Source: an uncultured Acetatifactor sp.
Lineage (GTDB): Bacteria > Bacillota > Clostridia > Lachnospirales > Lachnospiraceae
Direction of reading: 5' to 3'
Length of the DNA stretch: 64,000 nt
NCBI GenBank assembly: GCA_910584435.1
Contig: CAJUAP010000021.1
Coordinates: 1-64,000, forward strand
Shown: positions 51,344-60,330 of the stretch, piece by piece
Numbering within the stretch: the stretch's first letter is position 1
Layout of the letters: each line of letters starts with the position of its first letter
The notes under the pieces: model-generated
The model's input: only the letters and a program-made list of their open reading frames with translations
Database searches by the model: none
What the model was told of the DNA's origin: nothing
Translations under genes and position numbers: made by a program

Positions 51344-53203
51344 AATTTCATATACATAAATGTGATAATAGCTTCCTTCCGTCTCGAAAGGCGTCTCCTG
51401 CATCAGTATCAACCCCTGAGCATCCGCATTTTGAATATACGCTGCCGACAGAAGGTAGCCGCACCCCATTTTCCTTAAAGCTTCCGCATCCACCAGATAC
51501 TCCTGAAAAGAAAAACCGCCCTTTTCTATGGTATAATATCCGGGACATTCCGCACTGAACAAATAACATCTGTTGCCCCAGTTATCAAAATAATCCGCCA
51601 GATACTCGCTTTTCTCCAATTCCGGCCTGATAATTTCCCGAAATCTATGTTTATAGGCAAGAGGATAATTATTAGAATAACCATCCAGACAATAGAAACC
51701 ATAGTACAGCGCAGCGGCCGGATCAATTCCCAGGCTTACCACTCGATACTCTTCCTGCCCTTTTCCGGTACGCTCTTCCAGGAAATCCCGCACCTGCTCC
51801 ATTACCCCCACTGCATAATAATCACTATAACTCATCAAGCCATACTCCGGATTCCGCAGCTTCTGAATATTAGATTTCACATCTCCGGAATACAAAATCC
51901 ACAATCCGGTAAGGATTACAGCCGCCCCGGATACAAACAGACATCCTCCCACTGCAATCCTGCGGATTCCTTTCTGCCCCATCCATAAATTCCACAAAAG
52001 CGCTATGCCGCAGGCAACGGCCAGATACCAGAATGCAGGGGTTATCCACAGAAGCCTGTCCAGCTGAAAAGCCCCCAAAGCTCCCATATGACTGCGTACA
52101 CTCACTCCCAGGCCGCTGTCCCACAGCGCGGCCGCCAGCACAAGCAGGCAATTCCATCCCAAGCATACCCCAAGACACCTCAATACCTTTTTGTTCTCAC
52201 AGACATTCCGGATACACGGCCATATTTTCCCGTTCTCACAGGCATTCCGAATACGCCCCCATATTCTTCTGCCCCCATGGTCATCCAATGTTTTTCCGTT
52301 CACACAGACTTGCTCCCTGGCCGAATCGGGCAGCCTCAACCGTCCACCTGCCCCTGCTGCCACAGCCGCCGCAAGAGCAGCCAGCACCACCGGCACAATG
52401 AACTTCTGATATCCATTGCTGTGCTGTCCCCCATACAGCAGCATCTGCCAGACCGACCTCCAGAAAGGCTGCGCCTCCAACCTGTACTCCACTTTATGAG
52501 AAATATTCTGCTCCCCCAATCCCAGGATTTGAAACAGCAGATGATAATTTTCTATCACATAAATGCCAGCCAGCACCAGCCACGCCAGCCGAAAATGTAC
52601 TGTCTTCTTTCTCCCCGGAAAATCCCACAGCATCAACTGCACCCCCAGGCCAAGCAGCCCGAATCCTGCCAGCACCAGAGAAGAATTCAGGCCAAACAGA
52701 ACCACATAACCATATGCCAAAGCTAAGTGCTTATTCTCACGCAGCTGTAATACACACCAGAACAGCATGGGAATGCCATATTGCGATAACCCATATACCG
52801 GCAGAAAGGGCAAAATCCCATATGCTCCCCCTATGACAGCCCCTATCCACTCCCTGCCCGTGATTTCCTTTGCCAGCAGATACATCCCTGCAAATCCCAC
52901 AAGCCTTCCTGCCAGCTGCATCAGAAACAAAGCGGCAAATCCATTTCCCCCCAGAAACAATACCACGCACAGAGGTGCCGGTAGGGTAAGCGCCGTTTTC
53001 GGCATCCCTCCCATAAATTCCGGCAGCATATCTCCCGAAAACAAATGCTTTGCCTGTAAGAGATACGCGATCATTTCCCCGTCCAGCTGATCATGGGCGG
53101 TAAAAATTGACTGCTCCCCCAAGAGCACATTGGGAACCATTGTAAGCACCATTCCAAGCATACCAAGCCAAAACCACAGTGAACGTATCCTTTTCTTACT
53201 CAT
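51326..53203 (-). CDS. Polytopic membrane protein (DUF6044-like)
   Basis: A 625-residue protein with about twelve helices and a C-terminal extracytoplasmic domain. Its first loop (FTAHDQLDGEMIAYLLQAKH) places Asp residues as in GT-C transferases; FMGGMPKTALTLPAP follows. A low-complexity loop (about 320-355) contains three CENGK/CENKK-type repeats (IRNACENGK, IRNVCENKK). The ATG at 53203 lies one base after the upstream stop with GGGGAA seven bases away; an earlier in-frame start would overlap that gene by 53 bases. The family is a frequent companion of surface-glycan genes; activity unproven. Confidence 0.65.
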   Translation of the reverse strand: MSKKRIRSLWFWLGMLGMVLTMVPNVLLGEQSIFTAHDQLDGEMIAYLLQAKHLFSGDMLPEFMGGMPKTALTLPAPLCVVLFLGGNGFAALFLMQLAGRLVGFAGMYLLAKEITGREWIGAVIGGAYGILPFLPVYGLSQYGIPMLFWCVLQLRENKHLALAYGYVVLFGLNSSLVLAGFGLLGLGVQLMLWDFPGRKKTVHFRLAWLVLAGIYVIENYHLLFQILGLGEQNISHKVEYRLEAQPFWRSVWQMLLYGGQHSNGYQKFIVPVVLAALAAAVAAGAGGRLRLPDSAREQVCVNGKTLDDHGGRRIWGRIRNACENGKIWPCIRNVCENKKVLRCLGVCLGWNCLLVLAAALWDSGLGVSVRSHMGALGAFQLDRLLWITPAFWYLAVACGIALLWNLWMGQKGIRRIAVGGCLFVSGAAVILTGLWILYSGDVKSNIQKLRNPEYGLMSYSDYYAVGVMEQVRDFLEERTGKGQEEYRVVSLGIDPAAALYYGFYCLDGYSNNYPLAYKHRFREIIRPELEKSEYLADYFDNWGNRCYLFSAECPGYYTIEKGGFSFQEYLVDAEALRKMGCGYLLSAAYIQNADAQGLILMQETPFETEGSYYHIYVYEIAGSAG

Positions 53204-53204
53204 T

Positions 53205-54482
53205 CTAAACTTCCCCGGCAGACTTTTTTCCTGTATTTCTCCATGTTTCCTCAGCACACTTTTCTTTCTGTATTTCCCCCGTATTTCCCATGGAGCCGAA
53301 AGCCGTCAGAAGCGCCCCTGTCAGCCATAACTCGTTGACCGCAATGGTATATTTATAATCCATCATTCCTGCGCCCTCCATGGTAAGCGCCCCTATCCAG
53401 ACACCTGATATCATCATAATCAACAGCAGTGCCTTCCATTGCAGCCTTCCGCCTGTCAACAGCCGAATCACCATAAGTACAAATGCCAACAGACAGCAGA
53501 TGCTGAACCACCAGCAGCCGTACTCTGTATAATATCTGGTTACAATGGGCGCATTCCCCCTCATTGCTTCATAATTCCTGCCCGTATAGGAATCATATGC
53601 CTGTCCTTTCATCTGTAGCCGGAAGATGACAGGCGTCACCCCATACCCCAGGACATCCCAGCCAATCTGTCGTATTATCATAGGCGCATGATATGTCCAG
53701 CCGATCTCCGCAATCTCCCGGTAATATCTCTTCGCTTCGTCTCTCCCCACACGGCTTTCTATGGCCTCTTCCAAAATTCTCATATTTCCGGGATAATAAG
53801 TTGCCTGCAGAGCCGCTTCCTCCGCCATTTCCCGCAATTCCTCCGACCATCTGTCATAATCCACCCACAGAGTGGACCATGCCATACGGCTGGCCATCAC
53901 TGCCTCAAAACTGCGCCCCACGCCTTCCTCATCCCTTTTATTCCCTATCCGGCCGGACACGGCCAACAGCAATATGACCCACACCCCCGCCTTCATCAGA
54001 GAACGCAGCGCACTTTCTCTCTTCCACAAGCCCCGCAAATCGGAAAACAGCAGCAGCAGAAAAGAGCTCAGAAAGGAATACGGCAGAACGGCAAGATGAC
54101 ACTGCATGGCAAAGGGAAACGTCAATAACGCCAGACTTCCCCAGACAGCGTATCTCTTCCGAAGAGAGCTGCGCAGGAAATGATATCTGCAATAAAAGGC
54201 AAATGCCGTCTGCAGCAGATACATTACAGGCGGCAGCTTCCCCAGCAGAGAAAATATCATTTGGTACAGAGGCGAAAAAACTCCTGCCGCAGTATATCTC
54301 CCCCTCTGTTCCAAATATGCATTTCCTTCTGTAAAATACATACCTCCAAAATCCTGTACGTGCATAAAATTACAGCACATCCACAGAAGCCCCAGGATAA
54401 TCTGTATGGTAAATCCGATAAAAAGCATTCTCTTTATCACGGCTCCAATGTGCAGGACAGCCTTTTTCCCTCTATTCTTCAT
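53205..54482 (-). CDS. Polytopic membrane protein of the glycan locus
   Basis: A 425-residue protein with about nine helices and a long extracytoplasmic loop (about 185-285) rich in charged residues (WVDYDRWSEELREMAEEA). I do not recognise a named family; topology suggests a GT-C-like or polymer-handling protein. Its ATG overlaps the aminotransferase stop (ATGA), and its stop lies one base before the next start, so the three genes are tightly coupled. Confidence 0.65.
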   Translation of the reverse strand: MKNRGKKAVLHIGAVIKRMLFIGFTIQIILGLLWMCCNFMHVQDFGGMYFTEGNAYLEQRGRYTAAGVFSPLYQMIFSLLGKLPPVMYLLQTAFAFYCRYHFLRSSLRKRYAVWGSLALLTFPFAMQCHLAVLPYSFLSSFLLLLFSDLRGLWKRESALRSLMKAGVWVILLLAVSGRIGNKRDEEGVGRSFEAVMASRMAWSTLWVDYDRWSEELREMAEEAALQATYYPGNMRILEEAIESRVGRDEAKRYYREIAEIGWTYHAPMIIRQIGWDVLGYGVTPVIFRLQMKGQAYDSYTGRNYEAMRGNAPIVTRYYTEYGCWWFSICCLLAFVLMVIRLLTGGRLQWKALLLIMMISGVWIGALTMEGAGMMDYKYTIAVNELWLTGALLTAFGSMGNTGEIQKEKCAEETWRNTGKKSAGEV

Positions 54483-55606
54483 GCATAAAATCCTTTGACA
54501 ACGTCACAGATGTAATCCACCTGCTCCATAGCCAGGCCATAGTACATAGGAAGTCTGGCCAAACGTTCACTCTCTCTGGTGGTGTATCTGTCCTCCCCGT
54601 GGAAACGGCCGAATTTCAATCCTGCCGGTGCCGTGTGGAGCGGAATGTAGTGGAACACCGACAATATCTCCTTCTCCTTCAGATGTGCAATCAATGCCGT
54701 CCTCTCTTCCAAATCCGCCGCCTTAATATAGAACATATGCGCATTATGCACACACCCTTCCGGAATCACAGGCAAATCAATCTTCCCGGCTTCCGCCAGG
54801 GGGCTCAGATTTTCATAATAGCGCTGCCAGAGAGACAGCCTGGCATTGTTGATTTCCTCCGCAATCTCCAGCTGGGCATACAGATATGCCGCATTGGTGT
54901 CACTGGGCAGGTAGGAGGAACCGAAATTAATCCAGGTATATTTATCAATCTGCCCCCGATAGTACATACTGCGGTTGGTGCCTTTCTCCCGGATGATTTC
55001 TGCTGCCTCCACATCCTTTGGATTCTGAATCAGCAGCGCTCCGCCTTCACCCATACTGTAATTCTTCGTCTCATGAAAGCTGAAGCAGCCAAAATCCCCA
55101 ATCGCCCCCAATGCCTTTCCCTTATAAGCAGACATAATGCCCTGGGCAGCGTCCTCGATGACACTTAAATGATATTGGGATGCCAGCGCCATAATGGTAT
55201 CCATCTCACAGGCCACCCCCGCATAATGGACAGGTACAATGGCTCTGGTCTTCTCTGTGATGGCAGCCTCTATGAGCTTTTCGTCCATGTTCATGGTATC
55301 CGGCCTGATATCGACAAATACAGGCACGGCTCCCCGGAGCACAAATGCATTGGCGGTGGACACAAAAGTGTAGGAGGGCATAATCACTTCCTCCCCCGGT
55401 CCGATGCCGCACAGCAATGCCGCCAGCTCCGTTGCATGCGTACAGGAAGTTGTCAGCAGACATTTTGCGGTTTTGGTCTTCTCTTCAATCCATTCATTAC
55501 ACTTTTTCGTATATGCGCCGTCCCCGCAGATTTTCTGGTTTCTGACACATTCCTGAATATACTCCATGGCCTTATCTACATATGGCGGTACATTAAAATT
55601 AATCAT
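54479..55606 (-). CDS. wecE: dTDP-4-amino-4,6-dideoxygalactose transaminase
   Basis: PLP-dependent DegT/DnrJ/EryC1 aminotransferase, 375 residues, closely resembling E. coli WecE (RffA), which converts dTDP-4-keto-6-deoxyglucose plus glutamate to dTDP-Fuc4N. Segments recalled as near-identical include MPSYTFVSTANAFVLRG, VPVHYAGVACEMDTIMALA and REKGTNRS. The PLP Lys is in FHETKNYSMGEGG (about residue 180). The substrate is made by RmlA/RmlB in the same window. No WecD-type acetyltransferase is adjacent, though a GNAT gene lies at 62208. It is not the pseudaminic enzyme PseC, which acts on a UDP sugar. Confidence 0.93.
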   Translation of the reverse strand: MINFNVPPYVDKAMEYIQECVRNQKICGDGAYTKKCNEWIEEKTKTAKCLLTTSCTHATELAALLCGIGPGEEVIMPSYTFVSTANAFVLRGAVPVFVDIRPDTMNMDEKLIEAAITEKTRAIVPVHYAGVACEMDTIMALASQYHLSVIEDAAQGIMSAYKGKALGAIGDFGCFSFHETKNYSMGEGGALLIQNPKDVEAAEIIREKGTNRSMYYRGQIDKYTWINFGSSYLPSDTNAAYLYAQLEIAEEINNARLSLWQRYYENLSPLAEAGKIDLPVIPEGCVHNAHMFYIKAADLEERTALIAHLKEKEILSVFHYIPLHTAPAGLKFGRFHGEDRYTTRESERLARLPMYYGLAMEQVDYICDVVKGFYA

Positions 55607-55616
55607 ATTTTATCTC

Positions 55617-56573
55617 CTATTCCCGTTTCCATGCTCCAATCACTTCACCCTGCACATTTTCTGTCACTTTACTGATAATGTACTTGGGACGCCCCTTCAC
55701 TTCCTCATAGATCCTGGCAAGATAATGACCTATGATTCCCAGGCTTAACATCAGAAAACCTCCAATGATCAGAATCAGCAGGATAACCGTTGTAAATCCT
55801 TCCACCGCCGTACCTGACAGAAACCTCACCAGCGTCTGAATAAACAGGACAACGCTGAACAAAATGGAGATGACCCCCAGCACTGTCACCATCTGCAGCG
55901 GAAATGTGCTGAAGGAAGTCACATTGGTGACGGCATATTTCATCAGGCTGAAAAATGACCATTTGCTCTCCCCGAACTGCCGCTCCTGCACTTCATAATA
56001 GACCGGTGCGGTTCTGAATCCCGCCCAGAAGCTCAATGCCCGGAAAAAAGTATTGCGCTCCGGCAGGGAAAGCAGCACATCCACTACCTTACGATCCAAT
56101 AATTTAAAATCGGAAGAAGCATTCATGTCTATTTTGATGAGTTTACTCATAATCTTATAGAACAGACCTGCGGAAAGCTTATAGCCCAGGCCCTCCTTTC
56201 CCCTGCTCTGCTTAATACCCTCCACCACTTCAGCACCTTCCTGCCATAATTTCCACATCTGGGGAATGACGGACGGCGGGTGCTGCAGATCGCAGTCCAT
56301 CACTATGACCGCATCGCCTCCGGCCAGTTCCAGCCCCGCGAAGATTGCCGCCTCCTTACCGAAATTACGGCTGAACTCCGCGCCCCTGATATGGGGATTT
56401 GCTTTCACAGCCTTTTGAATCTCGGAAAAGGTGGCGTCCCTGGAACCGTCACTGATAAAAACCAGCTCATACTCTATTTGATTCTCTTCCAGAAGCCCGG
56501 ACAATACCTCCACCGTATTCCGAACATTCTGCTCCTCGTTATAGGCCGGCAATACAATTGATAAAACCGCCAT
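55617..56573 (-). CDS. GtrB/ArnC-type polyprenyl-phosphate glycosyltransferase
   Basis: A 318-residue GT2 enzyme with two C-terminal membrane helices (about 225-250 and 260-285). The GT-A domain has LSIVLPAYNEE, ISDGSRDATF, the metal motif VMDCDLQHPP and SRNFGKEAAIFAGLE. Such enzymes transfer a sugar from a nucleotide donor to undecaprenyl phosphate for use on the outer face. The start at 56573 has GGAGGG six bases upstream. Ten bases separate it from wecE and 34 from the GtrII-like gene, its likely partner. Confidence 0.92.
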   Translation of the reverse strand: MAVLSIVLPAYNEEQNVRNTVEVLSGLLEENQIEYELVFISDGSRDATFSEIQKAVKANPHIRGAEFSRNFGKEAAIFAGLELAGGDAVIVMDCDLQHPPSVIPQMWKLWQEGAEVVEGIKQSRGKEGLGYKLSAGLFYKIMSKLIKIDMNASSDFKLLDRKVVDVLLSLPERNTFFRALSFWAGFRTAPVYYEVQERQFGESKWSFFSLMKYAVTNVTSFSTFPLQMVTVLGVISILFSVVLFIQTLVRFLSGTAVEGFTTVILLILIIGGFLMLSLGIIGHYLARIYEEVKGRPKYIISKVTENVQGEVIGAWKRE

Positions 56574-56607
56574 ATTTATCCCTCCGCACATTACGGGCAA
56601 TTCCCCA

Positions 56608-58194
56608 TTACCTGCTCATGGCATTCTCCGTCTTAACATACATAACTCCGTCAATAATGCGGATGGAATCCGCCCCCGGAAAACTGTCCATATCAATATA
56701 TTCCTGTGAATAGTACATCTCTTCCATAGCTTCCGCAGGAAGGATATTCAAAGTGGCGCCCAGATAATTTCTGATAAATGACCTGTAATTATCGCCGCGG
56801 TAGAGCAGAATGTCCCCATTCATTCCAATCATATTGGAAGTTACCGGCAAAGTCAAATCCGTAACCGGGTATTGTTCATCCCCCACTACACCAACCATGG
56901 CAATTGGAATTCCGGGATAATACCCTTCTGTCTGCTCTATTCTGTCCAGCAGACGCACACAATACGAATAAGTCTTCTCATACCGCTTCTGCAGGTTAGA
57001 ATAAGCAATATTATCCGTAATGCCATAGCAGAACACCAATACAAAAGCCCCCAGGCACACCGCCCATTCCAGCCAGATACCGGCCCTGCCATACTCATTG
57101 CCGCCAATCAGCGCTACCGCCCCAATCAGATATAACACCCATTGATAACGCATCAGCAGGTGGTAAGTGACCGAAGGGGAAATCAGCAATATGACATTGG
57201 TTGCCAACGGCAATGCCAGGAGCGCCAATACTATTATAACCAATCCCACAGGATTCTTCCAGTATTTTCTATTCCGCATAAGCAACACCACTGCAATTGC
57301 CGTGACAGTACCTAATACAATACAGGCCGTCAGAGAGATGACATTTTGAAATAACACATTCCCCTTGAACGTAAAGGCAAAAAAATCCCGGTACATATTT
57401 ATCACCGAATCTAAAATACCGCTCTTTCCTGCCGTTCCTGACATCATTCCGTCAATTCCCTGGTAATCTGCAAGCACTTTCCCCTGTACTTTTAAAAGCA
57501 CCTGCAGCAGAACAAGATACAGTCCTGCCCCCAGCACCCCCATATAAAGGTAATGCAGCGCCCCCGAAAACGCACTCAGTTTACTTCCGGCCTTGTCCGC
57601 AGCAGACGTTCCCTCCGCCTTTTCTCCGGCAAACAGCATCATAACGGCAAAAACAGACAATATCATAGCAAATGACAGATACGCCTGGTAAATCCCCATA
57701 CTGAAAGCCAGACACACTGCCCCCGGCAGATACCCTCTTGCATATTTTTTCGTAAAAAGCACCGCCGATACTGCCAGCAGCATTGCCAGCATATACCCGT
57801 CCAAAGTAAACACATAGGCAAAGGTAGACGCCAATGCAGGAAAAGAAACCAGCAGACCGCTCGTCAGAACCACTGCCCAGTTCCTTCTTATCTCCAGAAG
57901 CTCACATAGAACTGCTGCCGTAATACTTAAAAACAGAATGCCCAGAAGGCCGATCACCCAGGGCAGCGTGTAAAAGGACGAAAAACCGCAGGCCACCATT
58001 AAAAACCATCTGCCTGATGTTACCATATTCTGATCAAAATACATGCTGTCCAGTCCGTCATGATTGGGAATATCCGACAACAATACCGGCATATGAATGA
58101 CTACGCCCAATAGAAAGCATGTGAGAAATGCCGCCTTCCACTCATGTTTTATTTTACCATATATTATCCGAAATGCATTCTCAGGTGTCAACAT
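56608..58194 (-). CDS. GtrII-like membrane glucosyltransferase
   Basis: A 528-residue protein with about twelve helices, of the glucosyltransferase (GtrII, PF14264-like) type. SDIPNHDGLDSMYFDQNMVTSGRW is the typical first extracytoplasmic loop with acidic residues and is a strong family marker. A soluble C-terminal tail (about 410-528) follows the last helix. Together with the adjacent GtrB-like enzyme it should attach a side-branch sugar to the polymer outside the cell. A GtrA-type flippase gene is not seen in the window. Confidence 0.82.
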   Translation of the reverse strand: MLTPENAFRIIYGKIKHEWKAAFLTCFLLGVVIHMPVLLSDIPNHDGLDSMYFDQNMVTSGRWFLMVACGFSSFYTLPWVIGLLGILFLSITAAVLCELLEIRRNWAVVLTSGLLVSFPALASTFAYVFTLDGYMLAMLLAVSAVLFTKKYARGYLPGAVCLAFSMGIYQAYLSFAMILSVFAVMMLFAGEKAEGTSAADKAGSKLSAFSGALHYLYMGVLGAGLYLVLLQVLLKVQGKVLADYQGIDGMMSGTAGKSGILDSVINMYRDFFAFTFKGNVLFQNVISLTACIVLGTVTAIAVVLLMRNRKYWKNPVGLVIIVLALLALPLATNVILLISPSVTYHLLMRYQWVLYLIGAVALIGGNEYGRAGIWLEWAVCLGAFVLVFCYGITDNIAYSNLQKRYEKTYSYCVRLLDRIEQTEGYYPGIPIAMVGVVGDEQYPVTDLTLPVTSNMIGMNGDILLYRGDNYRSFIRNYLGATLNILPAEAMEEMYYSQEYIDMDSFPGADSIRIIDGVMYVKTENAMSR

Positions 58195-58289
58195 ATACTT
58201 TCACCGCCCTTTTTCAACACCATTTTACCTCTTTTATCACATTCCTGCAACACTTCAATACTACCGCCATTATCAGATCATAACAGTAG

Positions 58290-59138
58290 TCACTGTTCTT
58301 CCAATGCTTCTGCAATTTTCAACGCCAGCTTTTCTCTTCCTGCTTCGTTAGGATGAAGCCCGTCCCTGCTGTATAGCTGCCAATCCTCCCATGTCTCATG
58401 AGGAAAAAAATCATGATACACATTGATAACCTCTATACCCAGTTCTTCAGCCGCCCGAAGCTCCGCCTCCACATAAGCCTCCATGACGCCTCCGCCCTGG
58501 TCTATCTCTTCACATGTCAGCTTCCTGTCCAAATACCATGTATAAGTCGGCGTAACCAGAATAATCCGAACCGCAGGATTTGCCTTGCGGAATGCCGAAA
58601 CCGCACTGCGCAGCGCCCCCAGAAAAGTATACTCATCATACGGCGCCTCCGGATCTTCCAAAGGCACTCCCGCATGAAAATCATTCAATCCCTGCTGTAT
58701 CAGCACCACTTCCACCTGCCGGAAATCAATTGCCTCCAAACCATCCAGCACCTCCGGGAAATACTCCGTATTGCTCTCCCGTATTCTGGCAGCCTGCTGC
58801 ACTCCGAAATCGTCTGCCCAAACCGCCTTTGCAAGTTCCACAAGGGACAGACAATCCCTTGTATCATTGAACATTCCATCCGCTCCCAGTTTTGCCATAC
58901 AGGTCCCCCCGAATGCAGCATTATACACAGGCTCCCCCAACAGCATCTGCAGCTGTGCCGGAACCGCTGTTTCATCCCTGATTTCCCCCAATACACTATC
59001 CCCGAAAGTGACTATTTTTACTGTCTGCCGATCTATTTCCTCCGCCCTGGTGCGAAAAGTCATGAAAAAAAGGACGCAGAACAGTACCGCCCCTATGACG
59101 CCATATATCATTTTCTGTCTGTCAGGCTTTCGATTCAT
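58290..59138 (-). CDS. Membrane-anchored GDSL/SGNH hydrolase
   Basis: A 282-residue protein with one N-terminal helix (about 9-27) and an extracytoplasmic SGNH domain. All four blocks are visible: FGDSVLG (Ser), NAAFGGT (Gly), QQGLNDFH (Asn) and DGLHPNEAGR (Asp/His). It probably adds or removes acyl groups on the surface glycan. It sits between pseG and the GtrII-like gene with short gaps (49 and 95 bp). Confidence 0.88.
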   Translation of the reverse strand: MNRKPDRQKMIYGVIGAVLFCVLFFMTFRTRAEEIDRQTVKIVTFGDSVLGEIRDETAVPAQLQMLLGEPVYNAAFGGTCMAKLGADGMFNDTRDCLSLVELAKAVWADDFGVQQAARIRESNTEYFPEVLDGLEAIDFRQVEVVLIQQGLNDFHAGVPLEDPEAPYDEYTFLGALRSAVSAFRKANPAVRIILVTPTYTWYLDRKLTCEEIDQGGGVMEAYVEAELRAAEELGIEVINVYHDFFPHETWEDWQLYSRDGLHPNEAGREKLALKIAEALEEQ

Positions 59139-59187
59139 TCAGCTCCTCCTTTTTCTTCGTTTCTGACTTTTCCTTTTCCGCCGCACC

Positions 59188-60261
59188 TCAAGCCAGCAAT
59201 GCTCTTGCAATCCTCTCTGCTCCAAAGCTGTCAACCATTTCATGCCCTCGCTCACTGTAATTAATCCGCATATCTGCATCGCTGATAAGTTCCTCAAACA
59301 GCCTCCCTATCCGTTCCAGGGTTTCTCCCGGCTCCTTATGCCACGCACCGGCATAGCCTGCAATGTGTTCTCTTCCCACATATTCCGTCAGATTCTCCTG
59401 ATTCTCCGCATAAGAAAAACAAATAAAAGGCACCCCTGCAGCCGCCAATTCATAGATGGTAGAACCTCCTGCTGTCACCGCAATATCGCACATTCCCATC
59501 AGCCCCGCCATGTCCTTCACATTATGATGGATATGAATATTGCCATATTTCTCCGCCAGCTCTGACATATCCTGCAAATGGGGATAAAACTGCCCTGCCG
59601 CCACATGAAACTCATAGCTTTCGGCATATAACTTCCGCAGAATTTTCCCGGCAATATTATCAATGTCACCGCCTCCGGTGGTAATGAATACCTGACGCCT
59701 CTCTGCTATGCCTTCACCTGCGGATGACATTGACCGAGACGCGTTCTCTTCCTCCACAGCTCTGAACTGTCTGCGTAAAGGCACATAGCTGCTGCCGATG
59801 AACAGCCTGACGTCCCGGTTCTGATACAGTCTTCGGTAAGCTTCCATGCTGGCAGGTGCATTATAATTCACCACACAGTCCACGGGATAGCAATGGTTTC
59901 CGTAATCATCCATCAAAACAGTCCTGCCAATCTCCCCAAGCGCCTCCAAGTATCTGTCCGTAACATAGTAGCTGTCAATCAGCAGCACCAGCCTCCCTGC
60001 TTCTGCTTCTTTTTTCACAGCCTCATTCTCCGCCAGTTTCCTCCACATCGGCAGTTCTGACTCCATATCCTGATAGTCCGTTCCAAGAACATAACTCCGA
60101 AATCCATGCTCGTCCGCCATATCACCCGACGGCTCGTCCGCACACAGAAAAATAACTGCTCTGCGCCCCTCAAGCAACACCAGTTCCTCCGCAATTGCTA
60201 TGCAGCGCATCAAATGTCCGGCTCCAATCCGAGCATTCCCATCCGCACGTATGATAACCAT
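59188..60261 (-). CDS. pseG: UDP-2,4-diacetamido-2,4,6-trideoxy-beta-L-altropyranose hydrolase
   Basis: Fourth step of CMP-pseudaminic acid synthesis: removes UDP from the altropyranose to give 6-deoxy-AltdiNAc. The 357-residue protein begins with IRADGNARIGAGHLMRC, the GxGHxxR signature holding the catalytic His, and has GT-B-like C-terminal motifs (FITTGGGDIDN, TAGGSTIYELAAAGVP). The start at 60261 matches homologues; an in-frame GTG 16 codons earlier is less likely. It is 69 bp from pseI, which uses its product. Confidence 0.92.
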   Translation of the reverse strand: MVIIRADGNARIGAGHLMRCIAIAEELVLLEGRRAVIFLCADEPSGDMADEHGFRSYVLGTDYQDMESELPMWRKLAENEAVKKEAEAGRLVLLIDSYYVTDRYLEALGEIGRTVLMDDYGNHCYPVDCVVNYNAPASMEAYRRLYQNRDVRLFIGSSYVPLRRQFRAVEEENASRSMSSAGEGIAERRQVFITTGGGDIDNIAGKILRKLYAESYEFHVAAGQFYPHLQDMSELAEKYGNIHIHHNVKDMAGLMGMCDIAVTAGGSTIYELAAAGVPFICFSYAENQENLTEYVGREHIAGYAGAWHKEPGETLERIGRLFEELISDADMRINYSERGHEMVDSFGAERIARALLA

Positions 60262-60330
60262 ATCTAACCCGTCTCCCAGCCAAAAAAAACTCCTGTTCCC
60301 GAATATCACGCCGAATGCTATCCTTGCTGA

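Noticed and set aside
51109..51357. An 82-codon minus-strand frame containing LQDRVFEDSAFE repeats
   Set aside because: It is generated by the 39-bp tandem repeat, overlaps the end of the neighbouring gene and has no ribosome site; kept as a repeat only.
54479..55606. PseC (pseudaminic pathway aminotransferase)
   Set aside because: Sequence motifs match WecE much better and the rmlAB genes supply the dTDP substrate; PseC is expected outside the window next to the other pse genes.
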